64,000 nt of DNA from Accumulibacter appositus (GCF_035440685.1 NZ_DAORMW010000004.1), one strand, 5' to 3'. Counted from the first letter of the stretch, positions 7,613 to 16,584 are shown. A program made the numbers and translations. Notes: generated by a model from the sequence alone, not told the origin.

Positions 7613-7843
7613 GTGAATCTCCAGACCTTCGATCTGAACGACATCAGCCGTGAGCCCACGGATGAACAACTCGAGGCCCTGATGAAAGCCGTTACCGCCG
7701 AAGCACGCAGACACTCCTCGCTGGCGCGCGCGCAGCGGCTGCGTCCCCTGGGCGCCGACGTGTCGGCGATAAAGAGGCGTTCCCGCCAAGAGTACTCAGC
7801 AATGCGCCTTCGGTGGCCACGCGGGCATGCCGCGGATCCGTGA
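7613..7843 (+). CDS. Possible small protein, 76 aa
   Basis: A GTG-started open frame. The first 45 residues look protein-like (DLNDISREPTDEQLEALMKA, acidic and helical), while the tail (SAMRLRWPRGHAADP) looks random, so this may be a real small gene with a damaged 3' end or a gene fragment. No good ribosome site is seen. It sits alone in an intergenic stretch before the tRNA genes. Family not recognised. Confidence 0.3.
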   Translation: MNLQTFDLNDISREPTDEQLEALMKAVTAEARRHSSLARAQRLRPLGADVSAIKRRSRQEYSAMRLRWPRGHAADP

Positions 7844-7922
7844 TGACCTGCTGATTCGACAGCAGCTTCCAGGCGGCTTGAGCCGTCCATGCCGCTGCTG
7901 GATTGATTCTAAGAGTGGTTTT

Positions 7923-7996
7923 TGGAGGCGCGACCCGGAGTCGAACCGGGCTGAACGGATTTGCAATCCGGTGCATAACCGCTTTGCTATCGCGCC
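7923..7996 (-). tRNA. tRNA-Cys (GCA)
   Basis: The minus strand reads GGCGCGATAGCAAAGCGG..., anticodon loop ATTGCAAAT (anticodon GCA), T-loop GGTTCGACTCC and acceptor 3' arm TCGCGCC followed by encoded TCCA. The length is 74 nt, the usual size, and acceptor, anticodon and T stems pair. Confidence 0.97.
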
Positions 7997-8058
7997 GTGC
8001 CTGCCTGATGGCAGGAACTGCCGTTGAGGGCGGAAAAACTGGCCACTCGGCAGGAATG

Positions 8059-8134
8059 TGGAGCGGGAGAAGAGTCTCGAACTCTCGACCTATACCTTGG
8101 CAAGGTATCGCTCTACCAACTGAGCTACTCCCGC
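8059..8134 (-). tRNA. tRNA-Gly (GCC)
   Basis: The minus strand reads GCGGGAGTAGCTCAGTTGG..., anticodon loop CTTGCCAAG (anticodon GCC), GAGTTCGAGACTC T-arm, acceptor CTCCCGC and encoded TCCA; 76 nt. It lies just upstream of tRNA-Cys on the same strand (62 nt apart) and downstream of pgsA, so co-transcription is likely. Confidence 0.97.
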
Positions 8135-8237
8135 ATGAAGCGAAGGCGCATTATAAAGGCCTGCCCGAACCTGTCAATGCCTGGAGCACAATCCGCGCGT
8201 CACCGCAGGTGCCCTGGCCACGCTATCGCATTCGCGG

Positions 8238-8816
8238 CTAACGCTTTCTGTCCTCTTCGATCAGGTGCGGCCAGGCCATGCGCATGTAGTAGCCCATCGA
8301 CCACAGGGTGAGCACGGCCGCGATGTAGATCAGCCAGGTGCCGGCCTGGAAAACGTCCCAGCCATCGAGCGGCGCGTAATAGAGCAGAAAGGGGATGGCG
8401 AACATCTGCGCTGTGGTCTTGATCTTGCCGATCATCGAGACGGCGATACTGCGATGGGCGCCGATCTGCGCCATCCATTCGCGCAAGGCGGAAATGGTGA
8501 TTTCACGGCCGATGATGATGGCCGCCAGGATGGCGTCGAGCCGGCCCAGTTGCACGAGCACGATCAGCGCCGCGGCGACCATCAGTTTGTCGGCAACCGG
8601 GTCGAGGAAGGCGCCGAAGGCCGAGGTCTGCTGCCAACGACGCGCCAGATAGCCGTCGAGCCAGTCGGTGACCGCGGCGACGACGAACACCACTGTCGCC
8701 GCCAGATCGCGGCCGACGAACTGCACCCAGGACTCGGGAACGTAGTAGATGGCGATCAGTAGCGGGATCAGGATGATCCGCAGCCAGGTCAACAGAATGG
8801 GTATGTTCAGTGGCAT
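8238..8816 (-). CDS. pgsA: CDP-diacylglycerol--glycerol-3-phosphate 3-phosphatidyltransferase
   Basis: 192 aa inner-membrane enzyme making phosphatidylglycerophosphate from CDP-diacylglycerol and glycerol 3-phosphate, the committed step to phosphatidylglycerol and cardiolipin. The CDP-alcohol phosphotransferase motif is complete: D51-x2-D54-G-x2-A58-R59-x8-G68-x3-D72-x3-D76. Four or five hydrophobic segments are visible. ATG 8814-8816 overlaps the uvrC stop as TGATG, so it is coupled to uvrC; a TTG one codon earlier is less likely. The uvrC-pgsA pairing is common in proteobacteria. Confidence 0.95.
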   Translation of the reverse strand: MPLNIPILLTWLRIILIPLLIAIYYVPESWVQFVGRDLAATVVFVVAAVTDWLDGYLARRWQQTSAFGAFLDPVADKLMVAAALIVLVQLGRLDAILAAIIIGREITISALREWMAQIGAHRSIAVSMIGKIKTTAQMFAIPFLLYYAPLDGWDVFQAGTWLIYIAAVLTLWSMGYYMRMAWPHLIEEDRKR

Positions 8817-10648
8817 CAATGCAACGCTGCGTAAATTTTCTCGGCGAGCTCCCGGCTGATCCCTGGAACGGCTGTCAGTTGGTCAATCCCGGCATCAGAA
8901 ATACCTTGCAAGCCGCCAAAACGGGAAATCAGCCCTTTGCGACGCTTGGGCCCGATACCGCCGATGTCTTCGAGTCGCGAAGCGTGCACCGCCTTGCCGC
9001 GTCGGGCGCGATGGCCGGAAACGGCGAAACGATGCGCCTCGTCACGGACTTCCTGAATCAAGTGCAGCGCGGGATGTTCAGAGGGCAATTGTAACGGCTC
9101 GCGGCGATCAGCGAAAATCAGCGTTTCGAGTCCCGGCTTGCGTGCCTCTCCCTTGGCGACGCCCAGTAGAGGGAGATAGCTCAGGCCGAGCTCCTCGAGG
9201 GCCGAGGCTGCCGAAGCGACCTGGCCACTGCCGCCGTCGATCAGGATCAAGCTCGGGACGGGGCCATCACTGGGCAGCAGCTTGGCGTAGCGGCGCAAGA
9301 CGGCCTGGCGAATCGCCGCATAATCGTCGCCGGGCTGGATGTCCTGGATATTGAAGCGTCGGTAATCCGACTTGCGCATGCCGCTCCCCTGATAGACGAC
9401 GCAGGCGGCAACCGTCGACTCGCCCTGGGTGTGGCTGATGTCGAAGCATTCGATACGCACTTCCTTGCCCTCCTCGACTTCCAGGCCCAGCGCTGCGCAG
9501 AGCGCTTCCAGGCGTTCTCCCTGCCGGGACAGCGTACTGCGGCGGGCGGCAATCGCCAGGCGCGCGTTCTGCTCGGCCATTTCCACCCAGACGCGCTGCA
9601 CGGTCAGCCGCGGCTGCGCGACCCTGACCGGCCGGCCAGCGATTTCGCCGAGCCAATCGGCAGGCTCGTCGTCAGCCGGCGGCAGGTTGACCAGCAGGCG
9701 CGGCGGCACGGGGTGCGCGACGTAGTGCTGGGCGAGAAAGGCGCTCAGCGCTTCGCGCGGCGACGAATCCGCCGAGTTGCTGGGAAACTGCGGCCGGTCG
9801 CCGAGATGACGGCCACCGCGAATCATCGCCAGATTGACGCACAGCATGCCGCCTTCCGCAACGGCGACGACAACATCCACGTCGCCCGCCTTGCCGCTGT
9901 CGACGTACTGCTTGTCCTGCACCTGCCGCAAGGACTGGATCTGATCGCGACAGATCGCCGCCTGCTCGAAAGCCAGTTTTTCTGCCGCCTGATCCATGGC
10001 TGCCGACAGGCGCCCGATCACGTCCTGCTGGCGCCCCTGCAGGAACATCGTCGCCATCTCGACGTCCTCGGCATAGCGCTCGGGCGCAATCAGGCCGACG
10101 CAAGGTCCCGAACAGCGCTTGATCTGGTAGAGCAGGCAGGGCCGTGAGCGGTTGTTGAAGACCGGGTTTTCGCAGGTGCGCAGACGAAACATTTTCTGCA
10201 ACAGGTGGATGCTCTCGCGCACCGCTTGCGACGACGGAAAGGGCCCGAAATAGTCGGCCCGCTTGTCGGTCGCACCGCGGTAGAAGCCCAGGCGCTGGTA
10301 GCGGTCGTGGGTGAGGACGATGTACGGGTAGGACTTGTCGTCCCGAAAAAGGATGTTGTAGCGCGGCGCCAGGCTCTTGATGAGATTGTTCTCCAGGAGC
10401 AGCGCTTCGGCTTCCGATCGCGTCACCGTCGTCTCGACAGCGGCAATTTGCGCGACCATCAGCGCGATCCGCGGACTCGGGTGACGCTCACGAAAATACG
10501 AAGCGACGCGCTTCTTGAGGTTTTTTGCCTTGCCGACATAGAGTACTGCGCCGGCCGCGTCGATCATGCGATAGACGCCGGGCAGTTCGGTCAAGGTGGC
10601 GAGCAGGGATTTTGCGTCGAAAGGGAGTTCGGGGAGTTCCATGTGCAT
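8816..10648 (-). CDS. uvrC: Excinuclease ABC subunit C
   Basis: 610 aa, the usual size. It makes both incisions flanking a DNA lesion after UvrB loading in nucleotide excision repair. Visible: GIY-YIG nuclease domain (GVYRM at 24-28, YVGKAKNLKKR at about 37-47), a UVR motif in the middle (KLAFEQAAICRDQI), the RNase H-like nuclease domain (ECFDISHTQGE), and C-terminal helix-hairpin-helix repeats (DIGGIGPKRR, VPGISRELAEKI). The frame is open further upstream, but the N-terminus MHMELPELPFDAKS fits the family; Met1 (10648) or Met3 (10642) could be the start. The stop overlaps the pgsA start. Confidence 0.96.
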   Translation of the reverse strand: MHMELPELPFDAKSLLATLTELPGVYRMIDAAGAVLYVGKAKNLKKRVASYFRERHPSPRIALMVAQIAAVETTVTRSEAEALLLENNLIKSLAPRYNILFRDDKSYPYIVLTHDRYQRLGFYRGATDKRADYFGPFPSSQAVRESIHLLQKMFRLRTCENPVFNNRSRPCLLYQIKRCSGPCVGLIAPERYAEDVEMATMFLQGRQQDVIGRLSAAMDQAAEKLAFEQAAICRDQIQSLRQVQDKQYVDSGKAGDVDVVVAVAEGGMLCVNLAMIRGGRHLGDRPQFPSNSADSSPREALSAFLAQHYVAHPVPPRLLVNLPPADDEPADWLGEIAGRPVRVAQPRLTVQRVWVEMAEQNARLAIAARRSTLSRQGERLEALCAALGLEVEEGKEVRIECFDISHTQGESTVAACVVYQGSGMRKSDYRRFNIQDIQPGDDYAAIRQAVLRRYAKLLPSDGPVPSLILIDGGSGQVASAASALEELGLSYLPLLGVAKGEARKPGLETLIFADRREPLQLPSEHPALHLIQEVRDEAHRFAVSGHRARRGKAVHASRLEDIGGIGPKRRKGLISRFGGLQGISDAGIDQLTAVPGISRELAEKIYAALH

Positions 10649-10809
10649 TCGCGGTGGCTGCCGGCTGGCGTAGGATAGCGCGGGGGGCGAAGGGTACCGC
10701 AACCTAGGGATTTCGATGTTATCACGCCCACCGACCGTGCCCGCACGACGACCAAGCCTGCGCCGCCTTGCACGCGTATGCGCCCGCAACACGCCTACCA
10801 ATTGCCGCC

Positions 10810-11961
10810 ATGCCAAACCCGCCCTCTAGACCCGATTGGGATATCTTCTGCCAGGTCATCGACAATTTCGGCGACATCGGGGTCTGCTGGCGCCTGGCCA
10901 GGCAGTTGCGCCGCGAGCGGCAGTTGCGCGTGCGCCTGTGGGTCGACCAACTGGAGACCTTCCGGCCCCTGCTCCCGGAAGTCGACCCCGGGCGGTCGAT
11001 CCAGGACTTGCATGGCGTCGAAATCCGCCGCTGGGAATCGCCCTTCGTCAGCCCGCTGCCCGCGCCGGTGGTACTGGAGACTTTCGCCTGCCGGATTCCC
11101 GAGACCTTCGTCGCAGCCATGGCGCAGCAGAGGCCGCCGCCGGTATGGATCAACCTCGACTATCTGAGCGCCGAAGCCTGGGTACCGGGCTGTCATACGC
11201 TGCCCTCACCGCACCCCCGCCTGCCGCTGACCAAGTTCTTTTTCTTTCCGGGCTTCACCCGCGCGACCGGCGGCCTGTTGCGCGAGCGCGACCTGCAGGC
11301 GCGCCGCCAGCAGTTCACCGCCGACGCCGAGCAACAGCGCGTTTTCTGGCGCCGGACGGGCGCCGCGCCGCCGCCCGTCGGCAGCCTGCGGGTCTCGCTG
11401 TTCGCCTACGAGAACCCGGCCATCGGCGAGCTGTTGCCGCTCTGGCAAGCTGCGGACACGCCGGTCTGCTGCCTGGCGCCACTATCGCGCCCGTTGACGG
11501 CCATCGAAGCCTACGCCGGTCAAGCGCTCAAGGCCGGCGACATGGTGCGCCGTGGTGCGCTTGAAATCCGCATCCTGCCCTTTCTCGAACAGAACGCTTA
11601 CGACCAGCTGCTGTGGCTTTGCGACCTCAATTTCGTGCGCGGCGAAGATTCCTTCCTGCGTGCGCAATGGGCGGCACGGCCAATGGTCTGGCACATCTAC
11701 CCGCAGCAGGAGGCGGCGCACCTCGTCAAACTCGACGCTTTCCTGGACCTCTACTGCGCCGACCTGCCGGCAGCGAGCGCTACGGCCGTACGCAAGTTCT
11801 GGCACGCGTGGAACCTGGGGCGCGTCGACGCCACGCACTGGCAGAACTTCGCAGCGTCTCTGCCGACCCTGCGCGAGCACGCGCAATACTGGCAGGAAGC
11901 ACTCGCCGAAGAGGATGATTTGAGCACTCGCCTGCTGTCCTTTGCCGGTTCCAGGCTATAA
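10810..11961 (+). CDS. earP: EF-P arginine rhamnosyltransferase EarP
   Basis: 383 aa from ATG 10810; the frame also has an upstream ATG at 10768, but the family begins close to the WDIFCQVIDNFGDIGVCWRL motif seen here. EarP transfers rhamnose from dTDP-rhamnose to Arg32 of EF-P, which allows EF-P to rescue ribosomes at polyproline. The C-terminal half carries the nucleotide-sugar region (LLWLCDLNFVRGEDSFLRAQ, followed by WHIYPQQ). The efp gene follows 35 nt later and encodes an EF-P with Arg at position 32, supporting the assignment. It diverges from uvrC. Confidence 0.95.
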   Translation: MPNPPSRPDWDIFCQVIDNFGDIGVCWRLARQLRRERQLRVRLWVDQLETFRPLLPEVDPGRSIQDLHGVEIRRWESPFVSPLPAPVVLETFACRIPETFVAAMAQQRPPPVWINLDYLSAEAWVPGCHTLPSPHPRLPLTKFFFFPGFTRATGGLLRERDLQARRQQFTADAEQQRVFWRRTGAAPPPVGSLRVSLFAYENPAIGELLPLWQAADTPVCCLAPLSRPLTAIEAYAGQALKAGDMVRRGALEIRILPFLEQNAYDQLLWLCDLNFVRGEDSFLRAQWAARPMVWHIYPQQEAAHLVKLDAFLDLYCADLPAASATAVRKFWHAWNLGRVDATHWQNFAASLPTLREHAQYWQEALAEEDDLSTRLLSFAGSRL

Positions 11962-11996
11962 TTTTGGGTTTCCCAAACAGCTTTCCGGAACGCCCT

Positions 11997-12551
11997 ATGA
12001 AAACAGCACAAGAGCTTCGCGCCGGCAACGTCTTCATGGTCGGCAACGACCCGATGGTGGTTCTCAAGACCGAGTACGTCAAATCCGGTCGCAACGCGTC
12101 GGTGGTCAAGATGAAAATGAAGAACCTGCTCACCGACTCCCCCAGCGAGACCGTCTATCGTGCCGACGACAAATTCGACGTCATCCAGCTCGATCGCAAG
12201 GAAGTCAGCTACTCCTACTTCGCCGATCCGCTCTACGTCTTCATGGACGCCGAGTACAACCAGTATGAAATCGAAGCCGACTGCATGAGCGACGCGCTCA
12301 ACTATCTCGAAGATGGTATGGCCTGCGAGGCAGTCTTCTACAACAACAAGGCGATCTCGGTCGACCTGCCGAGCAGCGTCGTTCGCGAAGTCGTGTATAC
12401 CGAGCCGGCAGTGAAAGGCGACACCTCGGGCAAGGTGATGAAACCGGCCCGGCTGGCCACCGGTTTCGAGCTGCCGGTCCCGGCCTTCGTCGAGATCGGC
12501 GACAAGATCGACATCGACACCCGCTCCAACGAATACCGCTCGCGCGTCCGC
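11997..12551 (+). CDS. efp: Translation elongation factor P
   Basis: Begins MKTAQELRAGNVFMVG; 184-185 aa, the normal length (KOW-like N-domain followed by two OB folds). ATG 11997 is chosen over an in-frame upstream start at 11964 because of the conserved MKTAQELR start. The tip loop reads YVKSGRNASV with Arg at position 32, the residue rhamnosylated by EarP; lysine-type EF-Ps have Lys here. The C-terminus IDIDTRSNEYRSRVR is typical. It eases peptide-bond formation at consecutive prolines. It lies directly downstream of earP and is followed by a clear terminator. Confidence 0.97.
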
Positions 12552-12652
12552 TAGCCGTCGCGGTCCGGGCAACCGCTGCGGGCAACCGCTCCGGGCACAG
12601 CTCTGCACCGGCAAGCAAGCAGCGCGGTCCCCGCCCACCGCACGCCGACACA

Positions 12653-12682
12653 ACAGGCAGCCTCGGCTGCCTGTTTTCTTTC
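12653..12682 (+). terminator. Intrinsic terminator after efp
   Basis: ACAGGCAGCC (12653-12662) and GGCTGCCTGT (12665-12674) form a perfect 10-bp stem, followed by TTTCTTT. It lies between efp and the convergent nagZ; the T-tract is on the plus strand, so it serves earP-efp. Confidence 0.85.
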
Positions 12683-12687
12683 CGACC

Positions 12688-13782
12688 TCAGGCCGACAGC
12701 TGGCGCGCGGTCTCGACCCCAGCCTGGTAGGCGGCGTCCTGCTGCAGGCTGGCCCAAGCGATAGCAGGGCTCGCCGGACAGAGGCGCTCGACGCGCGCCG
12801 CGCGCCGCGGATCGGCGACTAGCCGCCAGCGCTCAAGCAGGTCGCCGACCGATTGCGGCGTATTGCAGACCAGCAACATGTCGCAGCCGGCGTCCCAGGC
12901 GGCCGTGCAGCGCGCGACGATGTCGCCGGCGACGCTGGCCCCGGCCATCGACAGATCGTCGCTGAAAATCACGCCCTCGAAGCCCAGTTCCTCACGCAAC
13001 AGGCGTATCCAGACCGGCGAGAAACCCGCCGGTCGTGGATCCACCTGCGGATAGATGACGTGCGCCGGCATGACCGCGTCGAGCGCCAGCCGCCGGTAGG
13101 GTTCGAGGTCGGGCGCCAGCTCATCGAGGCGGCGCGTGTCCACCGGCAGGTCGACGTGCGAATCAGCCTCGACCCAGCCGTGCCCGGGAAAATGCTTGCC
13201 ACAGGCAGCCATGCCGGCGGCGCGCAGACCTTCGATGAGCGCTGCCGCGAGCTCGGCGACGACGGCGGGGTCGCGATGCAGCGAACGATCACCGATGACG
13301 CTGCTGCGTCCCCAGTCGAGATCGAGCACCGGCGTAAACGACAGATCGACACCACGGGCGCGCAACTCGGCGGCAAGAACAAAAGCCAGCTCGCGGGCAG
13401 CCGTCAGTGCGGCCTGCGGGTCGCGGTCCCAGCATTCGCCAAGGCGGCGCATCGCCGGCAGATGCGTGAAGCCCTGCCGGCAGCGCTGTACCCTGCCGCC
13501 TTCGTGATCGATGGCAATCGGCAGTGCCGGCGAACGCAGGGCATGCACTTCGCTGCTCAGCTGCTCGAGCTGTTCCGGCGACTGGTAGTTGCGGGCAAAA
13601 AGGATCAGACCGCCGACCAGCGGATGGCACAGGCGCTGGCGTTCGAGGTCGGACAGGCGGAGCCCGGCGACATCGATCATCAGCGGGCCGAGAGGCAGCT
13701 TGATCGGCGCCGTGGCGCCGGGATTCATACCATTCACAGCATTCATAGCATTCGTTCCATTCATGCCGCCCGCCTCGTTCAT
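12688..13782 (-). CDS. nagZ: Beta-N-acetylhexosaminidase NagZ (GH3)
   Basis: 364 aa cytoplasmic enzyme removing GlcNAc from anhydro-muropeptides in cell-wall recycling. The GH3 signature KHFPGHG (196-202) with DSH (207-209) carries the histidine/aspartate acid-base pair, and FSDDLSM around 273-279 holds the nucleophile Asp. The N-terminus has an unusual extension of about 25 residues with Met at 1, 7, 13 and 19 (MNEAGG, MNGTNA, MNAVNG, MNPGAT), from an 18-bp tandem repeat. Start 13782 overlaps the acpS stop by ATGA, but any of the four Met codons could be used. It is the last gene of the lepA-to-nagZ run. Confidence 0.94.
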   Translation of the reverse strand: MNEAGGMNGTNAMNAVNGMNPGATAPIKLPLGPLMIDVAGLRLSDLERQRLCHPLVGGLILFARNYQSPEQLEQLSSEVHALRSPALPIAIDHEGGRVQRCRQGFTHLPAMRRLGECWDRDPQAALTAARELAFVLAAELRARGVDLSFTPVLDLDWGRSSVIGDRSLHRDPAVVAELAAALIEGLRAAGMAACGKHFPGHGWVEADSHVDLPVDTRRLDELAPDLEPYRRLALDAVMPAHVIYPQVDPRPAGFSPVWIRLLREELGFEGVIFSDDLSMAGASVAGDIVARCTAAWDAGCDMLLVCNTPQSVGDLLERWRLVADPRRAARVERLCPASPAIAWASLQQDAAYQAGVETARQLSA

Positions 13783-14156
13783 GCCTGCTCCAGGATGACG
13801 AAAGCCACCGCATAGTCGTTCTCGTCGCTGATCGAGAGGTGGGCAACCAGGCCTCGCTGGGCGAGCAGAGTGGCCAGCGGCGCAGCATACTCGAACAGCG
13901 GTCGGCCCAGAGAATCATGCACGACGCCGATATTCGGCAGGGTCGCGGGCGCGCTCAGGCCAATACCGAGCGCCTTGCCGAAGGCTTCCTTGGCGGCGAA
14001 ACGCTTGGCGAGAAAGCGCGCCGGCTGGTGCGCGGTGGCAAATTCGCTACATTCGCGCGGCGACAGCAGCTTCGCCAGCGCGCGTTGGCCGTGCCGCTCA
14101 TAGAGCCCGCCCAGGCGGGCAACGGCGACGATGTCGGTGCCGATGCCGGCGATCAT
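13779..14156 (-). CDS. acpS: Holo-[acyl-carrier-protein] synthase
   Basis: 125 aa, the usual size. It transfers 4'-phosphopantetheine from CoA to the serine of ACP (acpP lies in this window at 26719). Motifs: GIGTDIVAVARL at the N-terminus with the metal-binding Asp, and RFLAKRFAAKEAFGKALG with the metal-binding Glu in the middle. ATGA overlaps join it to pdxJ upstream and nagZ downstream, so translation is probably coupled across all three genes. Confidence 0.96.
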   Translation of the reverse strand: MIAGIGTDIVAVARLGGLYERHGQRALAKLLSPRECSEFATAHQPARFLAKRFAAKEAFGKALGIGLSAPATLPNIGVVHDSLGRPLFEYAAPLATLLAQRGLVAHLSISDENDYAVAFVILEQA

Positions 14157-14920
14157 GTCGGGGTCGCCGGCGGCAGCGCCTGCGCTTCACGCATCAGGCG
14201 TTTCATTTCGCGGACCGCCTCGCGCAAGCCGACGAAGATCGCCCGACTGATGATCGCGTGGCCAATGTGCAGTTCGCGGATGCCGGCCAGCTGCGCCACC
14301 GGCTGCACATTGAAGTAGTTGAGTGCGTGCCCGGCGTTGAAGCGCATGCCGAGCTGGCGAATCGCTGCGCCGGCGATGCTGATCTTCTCGATCTCGGCCA
14401 GGACTGCGGGGCTTTCGGGGTCGCGCCCCTGGGTGTAGAAGGCGTGCGCGTAAGGGCCGGTGTGGATCTCGCAGACGCGCGCGCCAATGCGTGCGGCCGC
14501 TTCCACCTGCGCCGGGTCGGCGTCGATGAAGACGCTGCTGATGATGCCGGCGTCGGCCAGGCGGGCGACCGACTGGCGCAGTGTGGACTCCTGTGCCAGG
14601 ACGTCGAGCCCGCCTTCGGTGGTCACTTCGTGCCGCCCTTCCGGCACCAGCATCGCCATCTGCGGCTTGACGCGACAGGCGATGGCAATCATTTCCTCGG
14701 TTGCCGCCAGCTCCAGGTTGAGCTTTATCTGCGCCAGCTCGCGCAGTTTCTCGACGTCGGCGTCCTGAATGTGTCGTCTATCCTCACGCAGGTGGATGGT
14801 GATCCCGTCGGCACCACCGAGGTGCGCTTCGACCGCCGCCCAGACCGGATCGGGTTCGTAGGTGCAGCGTGCCTGTCGGATTGTCGCCACGTGGTCGATA
14901 TTGACGCCCAGTTCGATCAT
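14153..14920 (-). CDS. pdxJ: Pyridoxine 5'-phosphate synthase
   Basis: 255 aa TIM-barrel enzyme condensing 1-deoxyxylulose 5-phosphate with aminoacetone 3-phosphate, the last ring-closing step of vitamin B6 synthesis. Motifs: ELGVNIDHVATIRQAR at the N-terminus, HLREDRRHI, PEGRHEVTTEGGLD, EIHTGPYA, and LHIGHAIISRAIF near the C-terminus. ATG 14920 overlaps the recO stop (ATGA); the long in-frame extension upstream is antisense to recO and is rejected. Its own stop overlaps the acpS start. recO-pdxJ-acpS is a widespread proteobacterial order. Confidence 0.97.
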   Translation of the reverse strand: MIELGVNIDHVATIRQARCTYEPDPVWAAVEAHLGGADGITIHLREDRRHIQDADVEKLRELAQIKLNLELAATEEMIAIACRVKPQMAMLVPEGRHEVTTEGGLDVLAQESTLRQSVARLADAGIISSVFIDADPAQVEAAARIGARVCEIHTGPYAHAFYTQGRDPESPAVLAEIEKISIAGAAIRQLGMRFNAGHALNYFNVQPVAQLAGIRELHIGHAIISRAIFVGLREAVREMKRLMREAQALPPATPT

Positions 14921-15633
14921 AGTTCCTGTAGCTCCCTGAAGATCCTGCGGCTCGCCAGATGCCTGCCGCCGGTATAGTGGCCAATCAGCGTGCGCATCAG
15001 CTGCTTGGCTTCGGCCAGCGAGCGAGGATCGGAAAAATCCTCCCGCGCCAGGTCGAGCAGCGTCCTGCCGCTCACCGCGAGCAGCGAGTCGCCCGGCCCG
15101 GCAAGGCGTACCGGGCCGCGCTCTATCTCGTAGCCGTAGTGCGCGTTGCCCTCTACCATGACACCGTCGGCGTCGGTGTCGAGCATCAGCCCGTAGCCGA
15201 GTTCCTGCAGGAGCGCCCGTTCGAAGCAGCGCAGGTCCGCTTCCTGCGCGCCAGCGGCAAAACGGCGCAAAGTCTCCGCATAGACCGAGAAAAGGCGAGC
15301 ATGCGCATCCTCTCGCGGCAGCAGGTGCATCAATAGTTCGTTGAGGTAGTAGCCGCAAAACAGCGCTTTTCCCGCCAACAGGGGCTGTCCGCCCCGCCAC
15401 TCGGCTTTCATCAGCGTCAGCACCTCGCCCCGACCCGCCCAGCCGACTTCAAGCGGCTGGAAAGCCAACAACACGCCACGCAAGGCCGAGCGCGGCCGGC
15501 GCGCGCCACGCGCGAGCAGCGCCACACGCCCGAAGTCGCGCGAAAAGACATCGACGATGAGGCTCGTTTCGCTGTAAGGGTAGGCATGCAGCACAAACGC
15601 CGGCTGTCCATCGACCTTGTGCCGCGGATTCAC
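14917..15633 (-). CDS. recO: DNA repair protein RecO
   Basis: 238 aa with a GTG start at 15633. N-terminal OB-fold (AFVLHAYPYSETSLIVDVFS, then RVALLARGARRP) and a helical C-terminal part (LFCGYYLNELLMHLL, FERALLQELGYG) as in the RecO family; the usual C-terminal zinc cysteines are reduced, as in many proteobacterial RecOs. RecO works with RecR to load RecA on SSB-coated single-stranded DNA. It starts 66 nt after era and overlaps pdxJ by ATGA. Confidence 0.94.
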   Translation of the reverse strand: MNPRHKVDGQPAFVLHAYPYSETSLIVDVFSRDFGRVALLARGARRPRSALRGVLLAFQPLEVGWAGRGEVLTLMKAEWRGGQPLLAGKALFCGYYLNELLMHLLPREDAHARLFSVYAETLRRFAAGAQEADLRCFERALLQELGYGLMLDTDADGVMVEGNAHYGYEIERGPVRLAGPGDSLLAVSGRTLLDLAREDFSDPRSLAEAKQLMRTLIGHYTGGRHLASRRIFRELQEL

Positions 15634-15699
15634 GTCCCGGCCTGCTCGCCGGCCAGCATCGAGCTCTTCGGCGCGTCTTGCCGCGAGGCACGATGCTTC

Positions 15700-16584
15700 C
15701 TATTCGTAGCCCAGGCTCTTGAGCAATTGCGCATCGTCGGCCCAACCCGAGTTGACCTTGACAAAAACTTCCAGAAAGACTGGCCCGCCAAACATCCGCT
15801 CCATGTCCTGTCTCGCCTCGGAGGCAATTCGCTTGACCACTTCGCCACCCTTGCCGATGACAATTGACTTGTGTCCGGCACGGTCGACGACAATCGCCGC
15901 GCTGATGCGGCGCAGCTCACCGTCGACGACGAAGCGCTCGACCTCGACGGTGGCGCCGTACGGAAGTTCGTCGCCAATCAGGCGAAAGAGCTTTTCACGA
16001 ATATACTCGGCAGCCAGGAATTTCTCGCTGCGGTCGGTAATCTCGTCCTCAGCGAAGAGCAGCTCGTCGTTCGGCAAGTGCTTGCGCACTTCGCCAAGCA
16101 GCGCATCGAGCTGCGCGCGGCGCGTCGCGCTGACCGGAACGATGGCCGTAAACTCAGCCTCGCCAGCCAGTTGCGTGAGATAAGGCAAGAGCTCGGCCTT
16201 GTTCTTGATCTGGTCGATCTTGTTCACCACGATGATCACCGGACAGCCTTCCGGCAGCAGCTTGCGCACCGCACGATCGCGCTCATCGAAGCGGCAGGCT
16301 TCGACGACAAACAGGATCACATCCACTTCGCCGAGCGCCTGCCTGACGCCGCGATTCATCGCCTGGTTGAGGGCATTGACGTGCTTGGTCTGGAAACCGG
16401 GAGTATCGACGAAGACATACTGCGCATCGGCCTCGGTGAGGATGCCCATGATGCGATGGCGGGTGGTCTGGGCGCGCCGCGAGACGATACTGACTTTTTC
16501 GCCGATCAAGGCATTGAGCAGCGTCGACTTGCCGACATTGGGGCGGCCGACGATCGCAATGCGACCGGAAACGATTTCACTCAT
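15700..16584 (-). CDS. era: GTPase Era
   Basis: 294 aa. The GTPase acts in 16S rRNA maturation and 30S assembly. G1 GRPNVGKST (13-21), a switch region with RRAQTTRHR, G3 DTPG (60-63), G4 NKID (121-124), and a C-terminal KH domain (KSIVIGKGGEVVKRIA, about 243-258) that binds the 3' end of 16S rRNA. Its ATG overlaps the rnc stop by 4 nt, the classic rnc-era coupling; RNase III also acts on pre-rRNA. Confidence 0.97.
   Translation of the reverse strand: MSEIVSGRIAIVGRPNVGKSTLLNALIGEKVSIVSRRAQTTRHRIMGILTEADAQYVFVDTPGFQTKHVNALNQAMNRGVRQALGEVDVILFVVEACRFDERDRAVRKLLPEGCPVIIVVNKIDQIKNKAELLPYLTQLAGEAEFTAIVPVSATRRAQLDALLGEVRKHLPNDELLFAEDEITDRSEKFLAAEYIREKLFRLIGDELPYGATVEVERFVVDGELRRISAAIVVDRAGHKSIVIGKGGEVVKRIASEARQDMERMFGGPVFLEVFVKVNSGWADDAQLLKSLGYE

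Noticed and set aside
7288..7920. Transposon relic around the hairpin repeat
   Set aside because: No transposase fragment or target-site duplication was visible. The element is better described as a short dispersed hairpin repeat.
14921..15400. N-terminal extension of pdxJ to a 415-aa protein
   Set aside because: The extension overlaps recO in another frame. The PdxJ N-terminus MIELGVNIDH begins exactly at the ATGA overlap.
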